64,000 nt of DNA from an uncultured Bacteroidales bacterium (GTDB lineage Bacteria; Bacteroidota; Bacteroidia; Bacteroidales; Muribaculaceae): assembly GCA_902785925.1 (NCBI GenBank), contig CADAAI010000003.1, positions 1 to 64,000 of the forward strand. The letters run 5' to 3'. Made by a program: the position numbers and the translations under genes. Of this stretch, positions 1-9,117 are shown piece by piece. The notes below the pieces were generated by a model that saw only the letters and a program-made list of their open reading frames with translations, was not told the origin of the DNA and did no database searches. The first letter of the stretch is position 1; each line of letters begins with the position of its first letter.

Positions 1-23
1 TGCTACAATCAACAACAATATAA

Positions 24-959
24 TTAATGTGTAGCAGCGAAAGTAGAAACAATTGAGAAGCCAAGCTCGTCGATAGCATAGGTCATGTTATCGATCTTGC
101 TGGTGTAGAAGTTATAAGAAATAAGTGCCAAAGCAGCGGTAGCAATACCAGTAGCAGTGTTCACAAGTGCCTCAGAGATACCGGTTGACAGCTCAGTAGA
201 GTCGGGAGCACCTGATTGAGACAGAGCCTGGAACGACTTGATCATACCAAGCACAGTACCGAACAGACCGAGCAGAGTACCAAGGGTAGTCAGGGTAGCG
301 ATAATTGGGAGGTTCTGCTGCAGTGCAGGCATCTCAAGTGCTGTAGCCTCCTCAAGGGTCTGCTGGATAGAAGTAAGCTTCTGCTCTTTCTGGAGAAGAG
401 TATCCTTGTCCATCTCTTTGTACTTTTGGAGAGTTGCATAAACAACAGCACCTACAGTACCACTTTGCTTGCGGCAAAGATCCTCGGCCTTAGCGATATC
501 TTTCTTTTGGAGAGCATCCTTAACGTTCTCAACAAACTTGGTGATGTTGCCTTTACCCTTAGCTTTGCTAATCGCAAACCAACGCTCAACAGAAAGCACG
601 ATAACTGTAAACAAGCAGGTTAACAGGATTGGTACCACGAAACCGCCTTTGTAAACGGTACCAGCGAGGTTAGATGGCGAGAGCTTAACCTCATCACCTA
701 CCTGGAATGCAAATGCAGCACCTGATTCTTCACCACCGGTGAAGTTGCTAATCATACCCATAACGAAGAGGTAGAGGCAAACTGCGACTGCTAAGCAAAC
801 GAGGATTACAAGGAATGCACTCTTGATACCACCAACGTTGCTGTTAACGACCTTGTCGTCACCCTTCTTTGGTTGAGGTTTTGCTGCAACCTGTGGTTGT
901 GGTTTTACAGCTGGCTTTGGAGCCTGTGGCTGTGGATTGTTTGGCTTTGTAGCTTCCAT
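24..959 (-). CDS. MotA/TolQ/ExbB-family proton channel protein
   Basis: 311-residue inner-membrane protein of the ExbB/TolQ family, which forms the proton-conducting stator that powers TonB- or Tol-dependent work at the outer membrane. A proline/glutamine-rich, probably cytoplasmic tail (about residues 8-31) comes before a first membrane segment at 48-70. A second segment lies at about 106-125, and the conserved pair is at about 219-240 (motif GLFGTVLGMI) and 265-286. The cytoplasmic helical region between segments two and three is typical of the family. ExbD-type partner genes would be expected downstream, beyond the left window edge. The proline-rich extension and the extra N-terminal segment are longer than in enterobacterial ExbB, as is common in Bacteroidetes. 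Family assignment is sure; which system it energises is not. Confidence 0.93.
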   Translation of the reverse strand: MEATKPNNPQPQAPKPAVKPQPQVAAKPQPKKGDDKVVNSNVGGIKSAFLVILVCLAVAVCLYLFVMGMISNFTGGEESGAAFAFQVGDEVKLSPSNLAGTVYKGGFVVPILLTCLFTVIVLSVERWFAISKAKGKGNITKFVENVKDALQKKDIAKAEDLCRKQSGTVGAVVYATLQKYKEMDKDTLLQKEQKLTSIQQTLEEATALEMPALQQNLPIIATLTTLGTLLGLFGTVLGMIKSFQALSQSGAPDSTELSTGISEALVNTATGIATAALALISYNFYTSKIDNMTYAIDELGFSIVSTFAATH

Positions 960-1219
960 AATTTAATTGATTAGAAAAATTAGTTGTTAATAAAAAAATG
1001 ATTAATTATAAAAAAGTTTTTTTAGTCAGTTTTTCTTAATGGTTGAATATATAATACTAATAACGTAAATTTATGTGATTTTAGTGTGTAAAACACGTTT
1101 TATATTAATTAATGAGTCTATAATGCTATTTTTCACAACATTACCCCACTCATGAAGAGAGAAGGCCGTGAAAACCCACAAAAATCACTCGCAAATTTAT
1201 TACTTTTATTTCAAAACAG

Positions 1220-1227
1220 CAAAGTTA
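1220..1227 (-). promoter_or_regulatory. -7 element for the exbB-like gene
   Basis: Read on the minus strand, this is TAacTTTG, a match to the Bacteroidetes -7 box TAnnTTTG. The -33 position 19-20 bases upstream is only a T-run, so the match is partial. It would give a leader of roughly 250 bases before the start codon. Confidence 0.4.
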
Positions 1228-1406
1228 ATTTCTCTTTTTTTCTTAAAAAAACACTTTTTGTGCATCATTTTTAGTTATTCGATTGCACAATAAAACCCAC
1301 ATCATCATTAATTGCAGCTAACGAATTCAATAAGTTCACCAACTTGTTAATAACTTTTTTAGAAATCCTTACTATAATATCATTATTTTTTTTGTTCATT
1401 TTACTC

Positions 1407-1434
1407 TTTGTGTGACATATTTTATGTACCTTTG
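1407..1434 (+). promoter_or_regulatory. Promoter of the nqr operon
   Basis: TTTG (1407-1410) and TAccTTTG (1427-1434) match the Bacteroidetes -33/-7 pair. The spacer is 16 bases rather than the usual 19-20. It lies 72 bases before the nqrA start codon. Confidence 0.5.
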
Positions 1435-1506
1435 CGCTAATTAAATTGGTAAACTATAACCTTTCAAAAAACCTATTGCAATCACACTTTTTTATTATAC
1501 ACTAAC

Positions 1507-2838
1507 ATGGCATTAATAAAACTAAGAAAAGGGTTTGACTTAAACCTTAAAGGCAAAATCACCCAAGACGAAGTGCTTGAAAGCCAGCAAAGTGAGAACT
1601 ATGCCATAGTTCCCGACGACTTCACTGGCATTATTCCACGCATGGAGAAGAAAGAGGGTGACACAGTGCTTGCCGGTGAAGCCTTGTACCACGACAAGAA
1701 CGACGAACACATCAAGGTGACGTCGCCTGTGAGCGGAACCTTGAAACAAGTGGTGCGCGGCAATCGCCGCAAGATCATGGCAGTTGTCATTGAGCCCAAC
1801 GGCAATGAAGCCAGCAAGGAATTTGACACTCGCGACAACCCCAGGACAGTACTTCTTGAGAGCGGTCTGTGGGCAATGCTCAGGCAGCGCCCTTATGACA
1901 TTGTGCCTAATGCTGAAACTCGCCCTCGCGACATCTTCATCACAGCATTTGACTCGGCACCTCTTGCTCCGTCGCTCAGCCTAGTGATGGGCGACAACCA
2001 GCAATATCTGAAAAAAGCTGTTGAGGTGCTCTCAACAATTACCGACGGTAAAGTTTACATTGGATGCCGTCCCGAGTCATCGCTCGACGACACAGGAGCC
2101 GAGGTCAATACATTTGTTGGTCCTCATCCAGCCGGTAACGCTGGCGTTCAAGTTGCAAATGTCAAACCCGTTAACAAGGGCGAAGTTGTGTGGACCCTCG
2201 ACGTGGTGACCGCAGCCCGCATAGGCAAGCTATTTGAGACCGGCAAGGTTGACTACTCAACCATAGTCGCTGTCAATGGTCCAGGTGTTGCTAATCCTTG
2301 CTATATTAAAGCTACCATGGGATGCTCACTCAAGTCGCTTCTTGATGGCAAACTTGTTGACAACGATAAACCCAAACGCATAATTGGCGGTAACGTTCTT
2401 ACTGGCGTGCAGGAAACCCTTGACGGATATCTACACGCTCCCTACCGCCATGTGACTGTCATCAACGAGATTAACAAACAGGACGAGTTTATGGGTTGGG
2501 CATCACTTAGTCCAAACAAATACAGCATATACCGCGTTTTCACCAATTGGATAATTGGCGGTCGTCACAAGGAAGTTGACCTGGATGCCAAACTCAACGG
2601 CGGCGAGCGTGCCATCGTGCTGAGCGGCGAGTATGACAAGATGCTGCCAATGGACATTTATGCCGAGTTCCTTATAAAAGCCATTATCGCATTTGACATT
2701 GACAAGATGGAGCAGTTAGGCATCTATGAGGTGGCTCCCGAGGACTTTGCCCTTGCTGAGTTTGCCGACACATCGAAACTCGAATTGCAACGTATCGTGC
2801 GTGAAGGCCTCGACAAAATGCGCGCTGAAATGTGTTGA
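1507..2838 (+). CDS. nqrA: Na+-translocating NADH:quinone reductase subunit A
   Basis: 443 residues, the usual length for NqrA. It is the cytoplasm-facing subunit of the six-part Na+-NQR complex, which oxidises NADH, reduces quinone and pumps sodium. The N-terminal region has the biotinyl/lipoyl-like hairpin found in NqrA and RnfC (GDTVLAGEALYHD, about residues 52-64), and the SLBB-like region follows. It opens a six-gene operon in the canonical order A-B-C-D-E-F, preceded by a Bacteroidetes-type promoter. The start is the first ATG in frame, with no Shine-Dalgarno sequence, as is normal in this phylum. Confidence 0.97.
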   Translation: MALIKLRKGFDLNLKGKITQDEVLESQQSENYAIVPDDFTGIIPRMEKKEGDTVLAGEALYHDKNDEHIKVTSPVSGTLKQVVRGNRRKIMAVVIEPNGNEASKEFDTRDNPRTVLLESGLWAMLRQRPYDIVPNAETRPRDIFITAFDSAPLAPSLSLVMGDNQQYLKKAVEVLSTITDGKVYIGCRPESSLDDTGAEVNTFVGPHPAGNAGVQVANVKPVNKGEVVWTLDVVTAARIGKLFETGKVDYSTIVAVNGPGVANPCYIKATMGCSLKSLLDGKLVDNDKPKRIIGGNVLTGVQETLDGYLHAPYRHVTVINEINKQDEFMGWASLSPNKYSIYRVFTNWIIGGRHKEVDLDAKLNGGERAIVLSGEYDKMLPMDIYAEFLIKAIIAFDIDKMEQLGIYEVAPEDFALAEFADTSKLELQRIVREGLDKMRAEMC

Positions 2839-2893
2839 TGCAACACAGTAGAAGTCAACAAAATGAATACTAACATTTAAACTAAAAGATAAA

Positions 2894-4078
2894 GTGAAAT
2901 CCTTAAGAAAATTCATGGACAAGATAAAGCCCCACTTCCAGGAAGGCGGCAAGCTGAGCAAGCTTGAATCGGTCTACGATGGAATGGAAACATTCTTGTT
3001 CACACCCAACACCACCTCCCGGTCGGGTGTACACATCCATGACAGCAATGACATGAAGCGCACCATGATTACAGTGGTTGTGGCATTGCTACCGTGCTTG
3101 CTGTTTGCGATGTACAACATTGGTTTTCAGCACTTCAAGGCAATAGGAGCCGACGCCACATTCTGGCAAATGTTCCTTTTTGGCTTGCTGGCAATGCTTC
3201 CCGTGATAGTGGTTTCTTATGCAGTGGGACTGGGAATTGAGTTTATTGGAGCTCAAATCCACCACAAAGAGATTCAAGAGGGCTTCCTGGTAACAGGCAT
3301 CCTCATTCCGCTCATTGTTCCCATCAACACTCCATTATGGATGACTGCAGTGGCCACCGCATTTGCAGTAATATTTGCAAAAGAAATTTTTGGCGGCACT
3401 GGCATGAACATCTTCAATGTAGCACTTATCACGCGCGCGTTCCTATTCTTTGCTTATCCATCAAAAATGAGCGGCGATGCTGCATTTGTGAAAGTTGACA
3501 GCGCATTCGGTTATGGTGGCGGCAATGTGGTGGACGGTTTCTCGGGCGCCACGCCTCTTGGCGAAGTTGCCATCAACGTGGGCGACAAGCTCAATCTTGA
3601 CACCACAACAGTGGATGCATTCATAGGCCTGATACCCGGCTCACCTGGTGAGACCTCGATGATTGCCATCCTGATAGGTGCAGCGATACTGCTCATTACA
3701 GGCATAGCATCATGGCGAGTGATGGCTAGTGTATTTATAGGAGGTCTTGCAATGGGAGCTCTAGCCCATGCGTTTGCTACTCCAACCTACCCTGCGTCGA
3801 TGCTTGACCCATTGGCTCAACTGTGCTTCGGTGGCTTTGCGTTTGCCGCAGTGTTTATGGCAACTGACCCTGTTACTGGAGCACGCACCAAGATAGGACA
3901 ATATATTTATGGATTCCTTATAGGTGTATTTGCCATTCTGATACGCGTCTACAACGGCGGTTACCCCGAGGGAGCCATGCTGGCAGTGCTACTGATGAAC
4001 GCCTTTGCACCGCTCATCGACTACTGCGTTGTTCAAGCCAATATTAACCGACGACTAAAACGCGCTAAAGCACAATGA
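2894..4078 (+). CDS. nqrB: Na+-translocating NADH:quinone reductase subunit B
   Basis: 394-residue multi-spanning membrane subunit of Na+-NQR. The covalent FMN attachment motif SGAT lies at about residues 217-220, with Thr220 the predicted flavin-bearing residue. About ten hydrophobic segments make up the rest, as in the NqrB/RnfD family. The chosen start is a GTG at 2894, because the N-terminus KSLRKFMDKIKPHF resembles family members; the next ATG (2924) would remove ten residues. It sits 55 bases after nqrA and 16 bases before nqrC. The flavin transferase ApbE, needed to load FMN, is not in this window. Confidence 0.97.
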   Translation: MKSLRKFMDKIKPHFQEGGKLSKLESVYDGMETFLFTPNTTSRSGVHIHDSNDMKRTMITVVVALLPCLLFAMYNIGFQHFKAIGADATFWQMFLFGLLAMLPVIVVSYAVGLGIEFIGAQIHHKEIQEGFLVTGILIPLIVPINTPLWMTAVATAFAVIFAKEIFGGTGMNIFNVALITRAFLFFAYPSKMSGDAAFVKVDSAFGYGGGNVVDGFSGATPLGEVAINVGDKLNLDTTTVDAFIGLIPGSPGETSMIAILIGAAILLITGIASWRVMASVFIGGLAMGALAHAFATPTYPASMLDPLAQLCFGGFAFAAVFMATDPVTGARTKIGQYIYGFLIGVFAILIRVYNGGYPEGAMLAVLLMNAFAPLIDYCVVQANINRRLKRAKAQ

Positions 4079-4094
4079 AAGGAGGACTATTGCT

Positions 4095-4811
4095 ATGAAC
4101 AAAAACAGTAATATATATCAAATCATCTATGCTGCCGTGATGGTACTTATTGTGGGTACTGTTCTGGCATTCATCTACATGGCGCTCAAGCCCAAGCAAG
4201 ATGACAACATAGCTAATGACAAGCGCAAGCAGATACTTAGTGCTGTGCACATCACACCTGCGAGCGATGATGCTATTGAGGAAACATTCAACAAGTACAT
4301 TGTGGCAGGCTACCTACTCAATAAAGATGGCAGTATTGCCGACTCGACCGAGAACGTAGCGTTTGAGGTTGAAATGAAGAATAACATCAAACTCGATGAG
4401 CGCGACCTGCCAATGTTCAAGTGCAAACTTGATGACGGCAGCGAGAAATTCATCGTGCCAGTGTATGGCGCAGGATTGTGGGGCCCAATTTGGGGATATG
4501 TCGCCGTGAATGATAACGGCGTCGACATCTATGGCGCCTATTTCACTCATGAGGGCGAGACCCCCGGACTTGGTGCTGAGATTGCAAACCCCAAGTTCCA
4601 AGACCAGTTCAAGGACAAGAAAATCTACCCCGACGGCGAATTCAAGTCGATTAGCGTGATGAAGGCAGGCCAGAAGCCTACCGATGGGTCAGAATATGTT
4701 GATGCCATATCGGGCGGCACTATTACCAGCCGTGGCGTTCAGTCGATGCTGCAAGACTGCATGACTCCTTACGACCCATTCTTCAGGAAATTACAAAGTG
4801 GAACCTATTAA
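4095..4811 (+). CDS. nqrC: Na+-translocating NADH:quinone reductase subunit C
   Basis: 238-residue subunit with one N-terminal membrane anchor (about residues 11-31) and a periplasmic FMN-binding domain. The flavinylation motif SGGTIT is near the C-terminus, with Thr209 the predicted covalent FMN site. A canonical glycine-rich segment (YGAGLWGPIWG) sits mid-protein. In the complex it passes electrons between the two covalent FMN sites. It lies between nqrB and nqrD with short gaps of 16 and 13 bases, so it is almost certainly co-transcribed. Confidence 0.97.
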   Translation: MNKNSNIYQIIYAAVMVLIVGTVLAFIYMALKPKQDDNIANDKRKQILSAVHITPASDDAIEETFNKYIVAGYLLNKDGSIADSTENVAFEVEMKNNIKLDERDLPMFKCKLDDGSEKFIVPVYGAGLWGPIWGYVAVNDNGVDIYGAYFTHEGETPGLGAEIANPKFQDQFKDKKIYPDGEFKSISVMKAGQKPTDGSEYVDAISGGTITSRGVQSMLQDCMTPYDPFFRKLQSGTY

Positions 4812-4824
4812 ATGACAATAGACT

Positions 4825-5448
4825 ATGTTATCAAAACGTAATAAAGAAGCATTCTTCAATCCGTTGTCGAAGGACAACCCCGTGCTGGTGCAAATTTTGG
4901 GCATTTGCTCAACCCTTGCCGTAACAGCCAAGCTTGAACCTGCTATTGTCATGGGCATCTCGGTTATCGCGGTTATGGCGATTTCCAACGTAGTGATTTC
5001 TCTGCTGCGCAAGACAATTCCTACCACGATTCGCATCATCGTACAGCTAGTGGTTGTTGCAGCCCTTGTGATTATCGTACAGCAGATACTCCGAGCCTAT
5101 GCTTACGATGTAAGCCTACAGCTCTCGGTATTCATTGGACTGATCATCACCAACTGCATCCTGATGGGCCGCCTTGAGGCGTTTGCCTTGAGCAATAAGC
5201 CCTGGCCAGCCTTCCTCGACGGTATAGGAAATGGACTTGGCTACATGATAATCCTTGTGATTGTGGCTTTCTTCCGCGAACTGCTTGGCAGTGGCACGCT
5301 ATTTGGATTCCAAGTGATTCCTCAATGGTGCTACGACCATGGCTACATGAACAATGGCCTCATGATTTTGCCTCCAATGGCACTTATCACCGTTGGGTGC
5401 ATCATTTGGGTTCACCGCTCTCGTAACAAAGAGCTTCAAGAGAAATAG
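4825..5448 (+). CDS. nqrD: Na+-translocating NADH:quinone reductase subunit D
   Basis: 207-residue integral membrane subunit of the NqrD/RnfE family, with six predicted membrane segments. Together with NqrE it forms the inverted-topology pair that holds the intramembrane iron centre. Family signatures include the N-terminal NPVLVQILGICSTLAVT, with the conserved cysteine that supplies an iron ligand, and the later NCILMGRLEAFA. Fourth gene of the nqr operon. Confidence 0.97.
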   Translation: MLSKRNKEAFFNPLSKDNPVLVQILGICSTLAVTAKLEPAIVMGISVIAVMAISNVVISLLRKTIPTTIRIIVQLVVVAALVIIVQQILRAYAYDVSLQLSVFIGLIITNCILMGRLEAFALSNKPWPAFLDGIGNGLGYMIILVIVAFFRELLGSGTLFGFQVIPQWCYDHGYMNNGLMILPPMALITVGCIIWVHRSRNKELQEK

Positions 5449-5486
5449 ACAACAAGTAGTAACAATATTAATATCAGAAGATTAAA

Positions 5487-6101
5487 ATGGAAGAATTAAA
5501 TCTTTTCGTTAAGTCGATATTTATTGACAATATGGTATTCGCCTACTTCTTGGGAATGTGCTCCTATCTTGCCGTTTCCAAGAATGTGAAGACGGCATTT
5601 GGCCTAGGCATCGCTGTTACGTTCATGCTTGTTGTGACAATTCCATTGAACTACATGCTTAATAAATATGTGTTGGAACCAGGAGCACTTACCTGGCTAG
5701 GTGACACCTTTAAAGACGTAGACCTTAGCTTCCTAGGCCTGATTATGTTCATTGCCGTGATTGCCTCGGCCACTCAGCTCGTGGAGATGGCAGTCGAGAA
5801 GTTTGCTCCCGCGCTCTACAACTCGCTAGGAATTTTCTTGCCTCTCATCGCAGTGAACTGCGCTATCCTGGGCGGTGCGCTATTCATGCAGCAGCGTGAC
5901 TTTGCGTCGTGCTGGACGGCAACCGTCTACGGTGCAGGTAGTGGCATCGGCTGGCTACTCGCCATCGTGGGTCTCGCCGCCATTCGAGAGAAGATAGCCT
6001 ACAGCAACATTCCCCCAGCATTGCGTGGTGTGGGCATCACATTTATTATTACTGGCCTGATGGGCATTGCCTTCATGAGCTTTATGGGTATTAAACTTTA
6101 A
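5487..6101 (+). CDS. nqrE: Na+-translocating NADH:quinone reductase subunit E
   Basis: 204-residue integral membrane subunit of the NqrE/RnfA family. It carries the matching half of the intramembrane iron site ([11 protein letters not shown] near residue 22 and [11 protein letters not shown] mid-protein) and six hydrophobic segments. It is 38 bases from nqrD and 14 bases from nqrF. Confidence 0.97.
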   Translation: MEELNLFVKSIFIDNMVFAYFLGMCSYLAVSKNVKTAFGLGIAVTFMLVVTIPLNYMLNKYVLEPGALTWLGDTFKDVDLSFLGLIMFIAVIASATQLVEMAVEKFAPALYNSLGIFLPLIAVNCAILGGALFMQQRDFASCWTATVYGAGSGIGWLLAIVGLAAIREKIAYSNIPPALRGVGITFIITGLMGIAFMSFMGIKL

Positions 6102-6115
6102 AACAACCTGCAACT

Positions 6116-7402
6116 ATGATGATATTAGAAGTAAATTCAACTCTCACAGTTTTATCGAGTGCCATCATCTTCTTGGTTCTCACCCTATTGCTCGTGATAA
6201 TCCTACTGCTGGCAAGGCACTACCTTGTGGCATCAGGAAAAGTAAAAATCAGCATCAACGACGGCAAGAAGGAGATTGAGATAGAGAGTGGCAAATCGTT
6301 GCTCAACAGTCTGCACGAAGGCGGCGTGATGCTCTCGAGCGCATGCGGCGGCAAAGGTAGCTGCGGCCAATGCAAGATACAAGTGCTGGAAGGTGGCGGC
6401 GACATCCTGCCCACTGAGACAGTCCACTTCTCTCGCAAGGAGCAGCAAGACCACTGGCGCCTGGGATGCCAAGTGAAAGTGAAAGACAACATGAAAGTGC
6501 AGGTTCCTGACTCGGTGCTTGAGGTTAAAGAATATGAGTGCACCGTTGTGAGCAACAAGCTCGTGTCGTCGTTTATCAAGGAGTTTATTGTGGCGTTGCC
6601 CGAAGGTGAGCACATGGACTTCATCCCTGGTTCGTATGCTCAAATTAAGATTCCCACCTACAACATGGACTACAACGTCGATATAGACAAGGAATCGCTT
6701 GGCGACTACCTGCCCACTTGGGAGAAATTTGACATGTTCTCGCTCAAGTGCAAGAACACCGAAGAGACAGTAAGGGCCTACTCCATGGCTAACTATCCTG
6801 CCGAGGGTGACCGATTCATGCTTACCGTGCGCATTGCCACTCCTCCATTCAAGCCTAAGCCACAAACAGGTTTCATGGACGTGAGTCCTGGTATCGCTTC
6901 GTCCTATATCTTCACGCTGAAACCTGGCGACAAGGTGATAATGAGTGGTCCTTATGGAGACTTCCACCCCATCTTCGACTCGAAGAAAGAAATGATATGG
7001 GTTGGTGGTGGTGCCGGAATGGCTCCTTTACGTGCTCAAATTATGCACATGACCAAGACATTGCACACTCGCGACCGCGAGATGCACTACTTCTATGGCG
7101 CACGCTCACTGAGCGAGGTGTTCTACCTTGAGGACTTCCTCGAGATAGAGAAAGAATATCCAAACTTCCACTTCCATCTGGCACTTGACCGTCCCGATCC
7201 CGTTGCCGATGAGGCTGGCGTGAAGTACACTCCTGGATTCATTGCTCCGGTGATGTATGAGACTTATCTCAAAAACCACGAGGCCCCTGAGGACTGCGAG
7301 TACTACATGTGCGGCCCTGCCATGATGAGCAAGACCGTGAATGAAGTTCTAGACCAATGTGGTGTTGATCCAAGCTCTATCCACTACGACAATTTCGGAT
7401 AA
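6116..7402 (+). CDS. nqrF: Na+-translocating NADH:quinone reductase subunit F
   Basis: 428-residue NADH-oxidising subunit that feeds electrons into Na+-NQR. Domain order: an N-terminal membrane anchor (about residues 10-33); a 2Fe-2S ferredoxin domain with Cys77, Cys83, Cys86 and Cys118; an FAD-binding ferredoxin-reductase domain containing RAYSMANYP; and a C-terminal NADH-binding domain with WVGGGAGMAPLRAQ and the terminal YYMCGPAMM segment. Length and cofactor residues are complete. It closes the operon and is followed by a strong terminator. The start has two consecutive ATG codons; I use the first. Confidence 0.98.
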   Translation: MMILEVNSTLTVLSSAIIFLVLTLLLVIILLLARHYLVASGKVKISINDGKKEIEIESGKSLLNSLHEGGVMLSSACGGKGSCGQCKIQVLEGGGDILPTETVHFSRKEQQDHWRLGCQVKVKDNMKVQVPDSVLEVKEYECTVVSNKLVSSFIKEFIVALPEGEHMDFIPGSYAQIKIPTYNMDYNVDIDKESLGDYLPTWEKFDMFSLKCKNTEETVRAYSMANYPAEGDRFMLTVRIATPPFKPKPQTGFMDVSPGIASSYIFTLKPGDKVIMSGPYGDFHPIFDSKKEMIWVGGGAGMAPLRAQIMHMTKTLHTRDREMHYFYGARSLSEVFYLEDFLEIEKEYPNFHFHLALDRPDPVADEAGVKYTPGFIAPVMYETYLKNHEAPEDCEYYMCGPAMMSKTVNEVLDQCGVDPSSIHYDNFG

Positions 7403-7433
7403 TCAACATCCAAAACATCGCTTTTAGTCGATG

Positions 7434-7475
7434 TGCTCCAAGGCTTACGAACAGTAAACCTTGGAGCATTTTTTT
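7434..7475 (+). terminator. Rho-independent terminator of the nqr operon
   Basis: A perfect 10-bp stem (TGCTCCAAGG with CCTTGGAGCA) is followed directly by a run of seven T residues, about 30 bases after the nqrF stop codon. Confidence 0.9.
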
Positions 7476-7585
7476 AGTCAAAATAAAGATGATACACACT
7501 AGTACAACATTTTTTAATAACTATAATTTGCACCATTTGAGACTAAAGCACTAATTTAGCACCCAGATTTCAAACAACGTATTAC

Positions 7586-8245
7586 ATGAAACGATTTTTC
7601 ATATTATTTACTATTGCACTTGCCGCATCAGGAGCGGCACGCGCCCAAACGTTGCATGTAGCCCTGAATAAGCTGTACAATGACAGCATGGACTTTGTAC
7701 TGCCCGACAAGGCCATAAAACAGAAAATGCCCATGCTGACGGTAGCAAATCCAAAATATGACTTTACTGTCAAATTTCGCGACATCGCACTGCGTATAGC
7801 ATCGGAGGACTATGAGAACAATGTGTTCACAGTAATGCTACAGTATTCAGGCGTAGGTATTTCCATAATTATAGATTCAAAGGACATCCTCGACATGACT
7901 GATGCGAAATTCAACGGTGATTTCATAGTGGAACGCCGACACTTCGTTCTGTTGGAGAATGAGGACAACAAAGACCTACTGAAGACCTATTTCAAAAAAA
8001 TAAGGGGCAAAGACGTGGTGATGGAACGCACTTTTGAGAAAGCCCTTGACTTAATACAAGCTGAGCCGTCACACTATAACGGCATCTACAATGAGAGGCA
8101 ACGAACCGTAAAAAACAACGAACTGATAATTAACGGCCACGACAAACTACATGCTCCGGTAGTCAAGACTCAAGAGCCTAAACAAGAGCCGGAAATTGAC
8201 GATAGCGACGCTTTTAAACTCGACGTCGAACTTTTTGATGAGTGA
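7586..8245 (+). CDS. Secreted protein of unknown function
   Basis: 219 residues with a clear Sec signal peptide: basic start MKRFF, hydrophobic core, and a probable cleavage after AARA near residue 20. I recognise no family. The mature part is mixed alpha/beta, rich in Asp, Asn and Lys, without cysteines or obvious metal or catalytic motifs. The last 40 residues are acidic and low in complexity (PKQEPEIDDSD), suggesting a disordered tail. It stands alone between the nqr terminator and its own terminator, whose stem includes the stop codon. It is probably periplasmic or surface-exposed. Confidence 0.85.
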   Translation: MKRFFILFTIALAASGAARAQTLHVALNKLYNDSMDFVLPDKAIKQKMPMLTVANPKYDFTVKFRDIALRIASEDYENNVFTVMLQYSGVGISIIIDSKDILDMTDAKFNGDFIVERRHFVLLENEDNKDLLKTYFKKIRGKDVVMERTFEKALDLIQAEPSHYNGIYNERQRTVKNNELIINGHDKLHAPVVKTQEPKQEPEIDDSDAFKLDVELFDE

Positions 8246-8269
8246 GAATTTGCAATTCTCACTTTTTTT
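8242..8269 (+). terminator. Terminator overlapping the stop codon of the secreted-protein gene
   Basis: A 9-bp perfect stem (GTGAGAATT with AATTCTCAC) with a three-base loop and a run of seven T residues. The TGA stop codon at 8243-8245 is inside the stem. The downstream promoter overlaps it. Confidence 0.85.
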
Positions 8270-8280
8270 ATATATTTTTG
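8249..8280 (+). promoter_or_regulatory. Promoter of the cytidylate-kinase-like gene
   Basis: TTTG (8249-8252), a 20-base spacer, then TAttTTTG (8273-8280) match the Bacteroidetes promoter form. The start codon is 29 bases further on. The -33 box lies in the loop region of the upstream terminator. Confidence 0.5.
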
Positions 8281-8309
8281 CTCAATGAAATCTTTAAAAA
8301 CTCGTAGTC

Positions 8310-8951
8310 ATGGAAAAATCAGGTAATTTTGTGGTAACGCTTGGCCGCCAGTTTGGTTGCGGTGCTCGTGAGATAGGACAGATGGTGGCCAAAATGCTTG
8401 ATATAAGCTATTACGACAAAGAGCTGCTTCTTGAAGCCGCCAAGCAAAGCGGAGTTGCTCCAGCAATCTTTGAGGCCTCGGACGAGAGGACGCCAAAATT
8501 CTTCTCTTCGCTATGGTCGTTTAACCTTGGCTACTATAGCGGCACCCTGTTTGCTGGCGACCAACCAGTGAAAGAAGATAACGTATACCAGGCACAAAGC
8601 CAGGTGATGGTTGACCTTGCACACAAGGGTCCATGCGTGATTGTTGGACGTAGCGCCGACTACATTCTCCGAAACGAGACCGAAGTTATAAGCATTTTCC
8701 TCCACTCATCGATGGAAGACAGGATTAAACGAATCGTGAAGCGAGGTGACTGCAAGACAAAGAAAGAGGCACGAGAGATGGCTATAAAACAGAATAAGCT
8801 GCGCGCCAACTACTATAACTTCTACACCGACAAGCACTGGGGCGAGAGTGAGAGCTACGACCTTTCGATTGACTCCTCCAAACTTGGTCCCGAAGGTACT
8901 GCCAAGCTAATCGTAGACTATGTTAAGACAAGGCTAAACACAACCAAGTAA
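8310..8951 (+). CDS. Cytidylate kinase-like family protein
   Basis: 213 residues of the cytidylate-kinase-like P-loop family that is widespread in Bacteroidetes and Firmicutes and distinct from Cmk itself. The N-terminal strand and loop (VVTLGRQFGCGAREIG, about residues 9-24) hold a relaxed nucleotide-binding loop, followed by YYDKELL, which resembles the Cmk substrate region. VIVGRSADYIL and the lid-like RIKRIVKRGDC with later basic residues are also typical. The biological substrate of this subfamily is not established to my knowledge, so a nucleoside monophosphate kinase role is inference. Monocistronic, with its own promoter and terminator. Confidence 0.85.
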   Translation: MEKSGNFVVTLGRQFGCGAREIGQMVAKMLDISYYDKELLLEAAKQSGVAPAIFEASDERTPKFFSSLWSFNLGYYSGTLFAGDQPVKEDNVYQAQSQVMVDLAHKGPCVIVGRSADYILRNETEVISIFLHSSMEDRIKRIVKRGDCKTKKEAREMAIKQNKLRANYYNFYTDKHWGESESYDLSIDSSKLGPEGTAKLIVDYVKTRLNTTK

Positions 8952-8983
8952 CACCAAGGTTGCCATTACCTTCACACGACAAG

Positions 8984-9029
8984 AACAAATGCCACAAGAG
9001 AAACATGCTCTTGTGGCATTTGTTGATAA
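8984..9029 (+). terminator. Strong terminator after the cytidylate-kinase-like gene
   Basis: A perfect 17-bp stem (8984-9000 with 9008-9024) with a seven-base loop. The tract that follows is A/T-rich rather than a pure T-run, but a T-rich stretch begins at about 9031. Confidence 0.75.
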
Positions 9030-9045
9030 ATTATTCTTTTTATTC

Positions 9046-9076
9046 TTTGTTTTTCTCACTTAATGCCGTACCTTTG
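9046..9076 (+). promoter_or_regulatory. Promoter of pta-ackA
   Basis: A perfect Bacteroidetes promoter: TTTG at 9046-9049, a 19-base spacer, then TAccTTTG at 9069-9076, located 41 bases before the pta start codon. Confidence 0.75.
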
Positions 9077-9117
9077 CAGAAGATTAGAAAACTACTTGAA
9101 AACATTAACACAAAACA

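Larger units (their letters stand above)
960..1506. other. AT-rich divergent intergenic region
   Basis: This 547-bp stretch separates the divergent exbB-like gene and the nqr operon. I see no open frame worth calling. It holds candidate promoters for both sides, given separately, and otherwise only A/T runs. Confidence 0.7.

Noticed and set aside
6233-6967. 244-codon open frame on the minus strand
   Set aside because: Antisense to nqrF, whose cofactor motifs are complete; no features of a real protein.
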